Origin: an uncultured Nitrospinaceae bacterium
GTDB taxonomy: Bacteria > Nitrospinota > Nitrospinia > Nitrospinales > VA-1
NCBI GenBank assembly: GCA_905182935.1
Contig: CAJJDL010000103.1
Coordinates: 1-13,734 of the forward strand
Length of the DNA: 13,734 nt
Direction of reading: 5' to 3'
The notes under the pieces were generated by a model. The model saw nothing but the letters and a program-made list of their open reading frames with translations, was not told where the DNA came from and did not search any database. Position 1 is the first letter of the stretch. Each line of letters opens with the position of its first letter. A program made the translations under genes and the position numbers. This document shows positions 13,337 to 13,734 of this stretch, one piece after another.

Positions 13337-13734
13337 CTATTTTCCATAGGATGATGCTTGATCTATTTTTCTGAGTTGCTCCATGCTCAATCCTAATTTT
13401 CCGATAGAATGGGTTCTATTAAATTTCAATGCCTCCTTGAGTAATATCTGAGCACGACTATACTCTCCTTGGATTGCAAATATTTGAGCTAAATACCCCA
13501 TATAATGTGGATTATAAGGATTTAACTTTTGTCCTTCTAGAAGTTCTTTTTTTGCAAGGACTAAAAGTTTATCATCGTTATTTTTTTTGTAGCGCAACAG
13601 CATATTACTTCCTAATTTTATATATGGACTATCACACCGAGGGCATATTTTTTTGGCTTGTGAAGCTCTAGATTGTGATTCATTTAATTTTGTGATTTTA
13701 AAAAAATTTTCACTTGTTACGTTCGTAAATTGGT
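13337..13734 (-). CDS. TPR-containing protein, C-terminal part (runs off right edge)
   Basis: The frame is open from the right edge to a TAG at 13339-13337, giving 132 residues; the internal ATG at 13603 is not the true start because the frame continues upstream without a stop. The sequence includes KKICPRCDSPYIKLGSNML, then KELLEGQKLNPYNPHYMGYL and FAIQGEYSRAQILLKEALKF, two tetratricopeptide-like helical pairs with the LNPYNP and A-x-x-L-L-x-x-A-L signatures. Such tails occur on O-antigen ligase/polymerase-like membrane proteins and on free TPR scaffolds. The C-P-R-C pair may be coincidental. Given the FkbM neighbour, a glycan-assembly role is plausible, but the upstream domain is not in the window. 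Confidence 0.75.
   Translation of the reverse strand, partial: QFTNVTSENFFKITKLNESQSRASQAKKICPRCDSPYIKLGSNMLLRYKKNNDDKLLVLAKKELLEGQKLNPYNPHYMGYLAQIFAIQGEYSRAQILLKEALKFNRTHSIGKLGLSMEQLRKIDQASSYGK

Noticed and set aside
13474..13671. Plus-strand 65-codon frame opposite the TPR protein
   Set aside because: The minus frame is open to the window edge with TPR signatures; the plus frame is compositionally odd and has no ribosome binding site.

Overview
The window is low-GC DNA from a Gram-negative (two-membrane) bacterium. Signal peptides, a lipobox, an outer-membrane beta-barrel, a LolA-like periplasmic carrier, DUF2059 and DUF1499 all point that way. Nothing fixes the lineage further; an aquatic proteobacterium or a neighbouring phylum is a fair guess but unproven. 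There is no rRNA, tRNA, CRISPR array, transposase or phage gene, so this looks like ordinary chromosome with several poorly characterised loci.

Left part (1-2211): the start of a Glu/Leu/Phe/Val-type dehydrogenase runs off the left edge on the minus strand. It diverges from a YjbQ-family gene across a short intergenic region carrying a 16-bp palindrome. A YiiM-like MOSC protein and a membrane-anchored YdcF/DUF218 protein follow on the minus strand.

Middle-left (2212-5075): long AT-rich spacers hold small genes: a 59-codon ORF with a strong ribosome binding site and a structured leader, a DUF2059 exported protein, a 58-residue two-helix membrane protein, a pentapeptide-repeat protein, a GC-rich hairpin next to a homopolymer tract, and a 39-residue membrane peptide resembling the anchor of CcmG/DsbE.

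Centre (5088-10645): a tight plus-strand operon encodes a GNAT acetyltransferase, an outer-membrane beta-barrel, a LolD-like ATPase, two FtsX/MacB-type permeases and a LolA-like (PF17131-type) periplasmic protein. Together these give an inner-membrane ABC engine, a periplasmic carrier and an outer-membrane protein in one transcription unit. This is the best candidate here for an undescribed system, probably moving a lipid or lipoprotein across the envelope; the cargo is unknown.

Right part (10789-13734): a DUF1499 lipoprotein and a second, larger pentapeptide-repeat protein sharing its C-terminal tail with the first. These converge with an FkbM-type methyltransferase (TTG start) and the C-terminal TPR part of a protein that runs off the right edge. 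The last two may belong to a surface-glycan locus.
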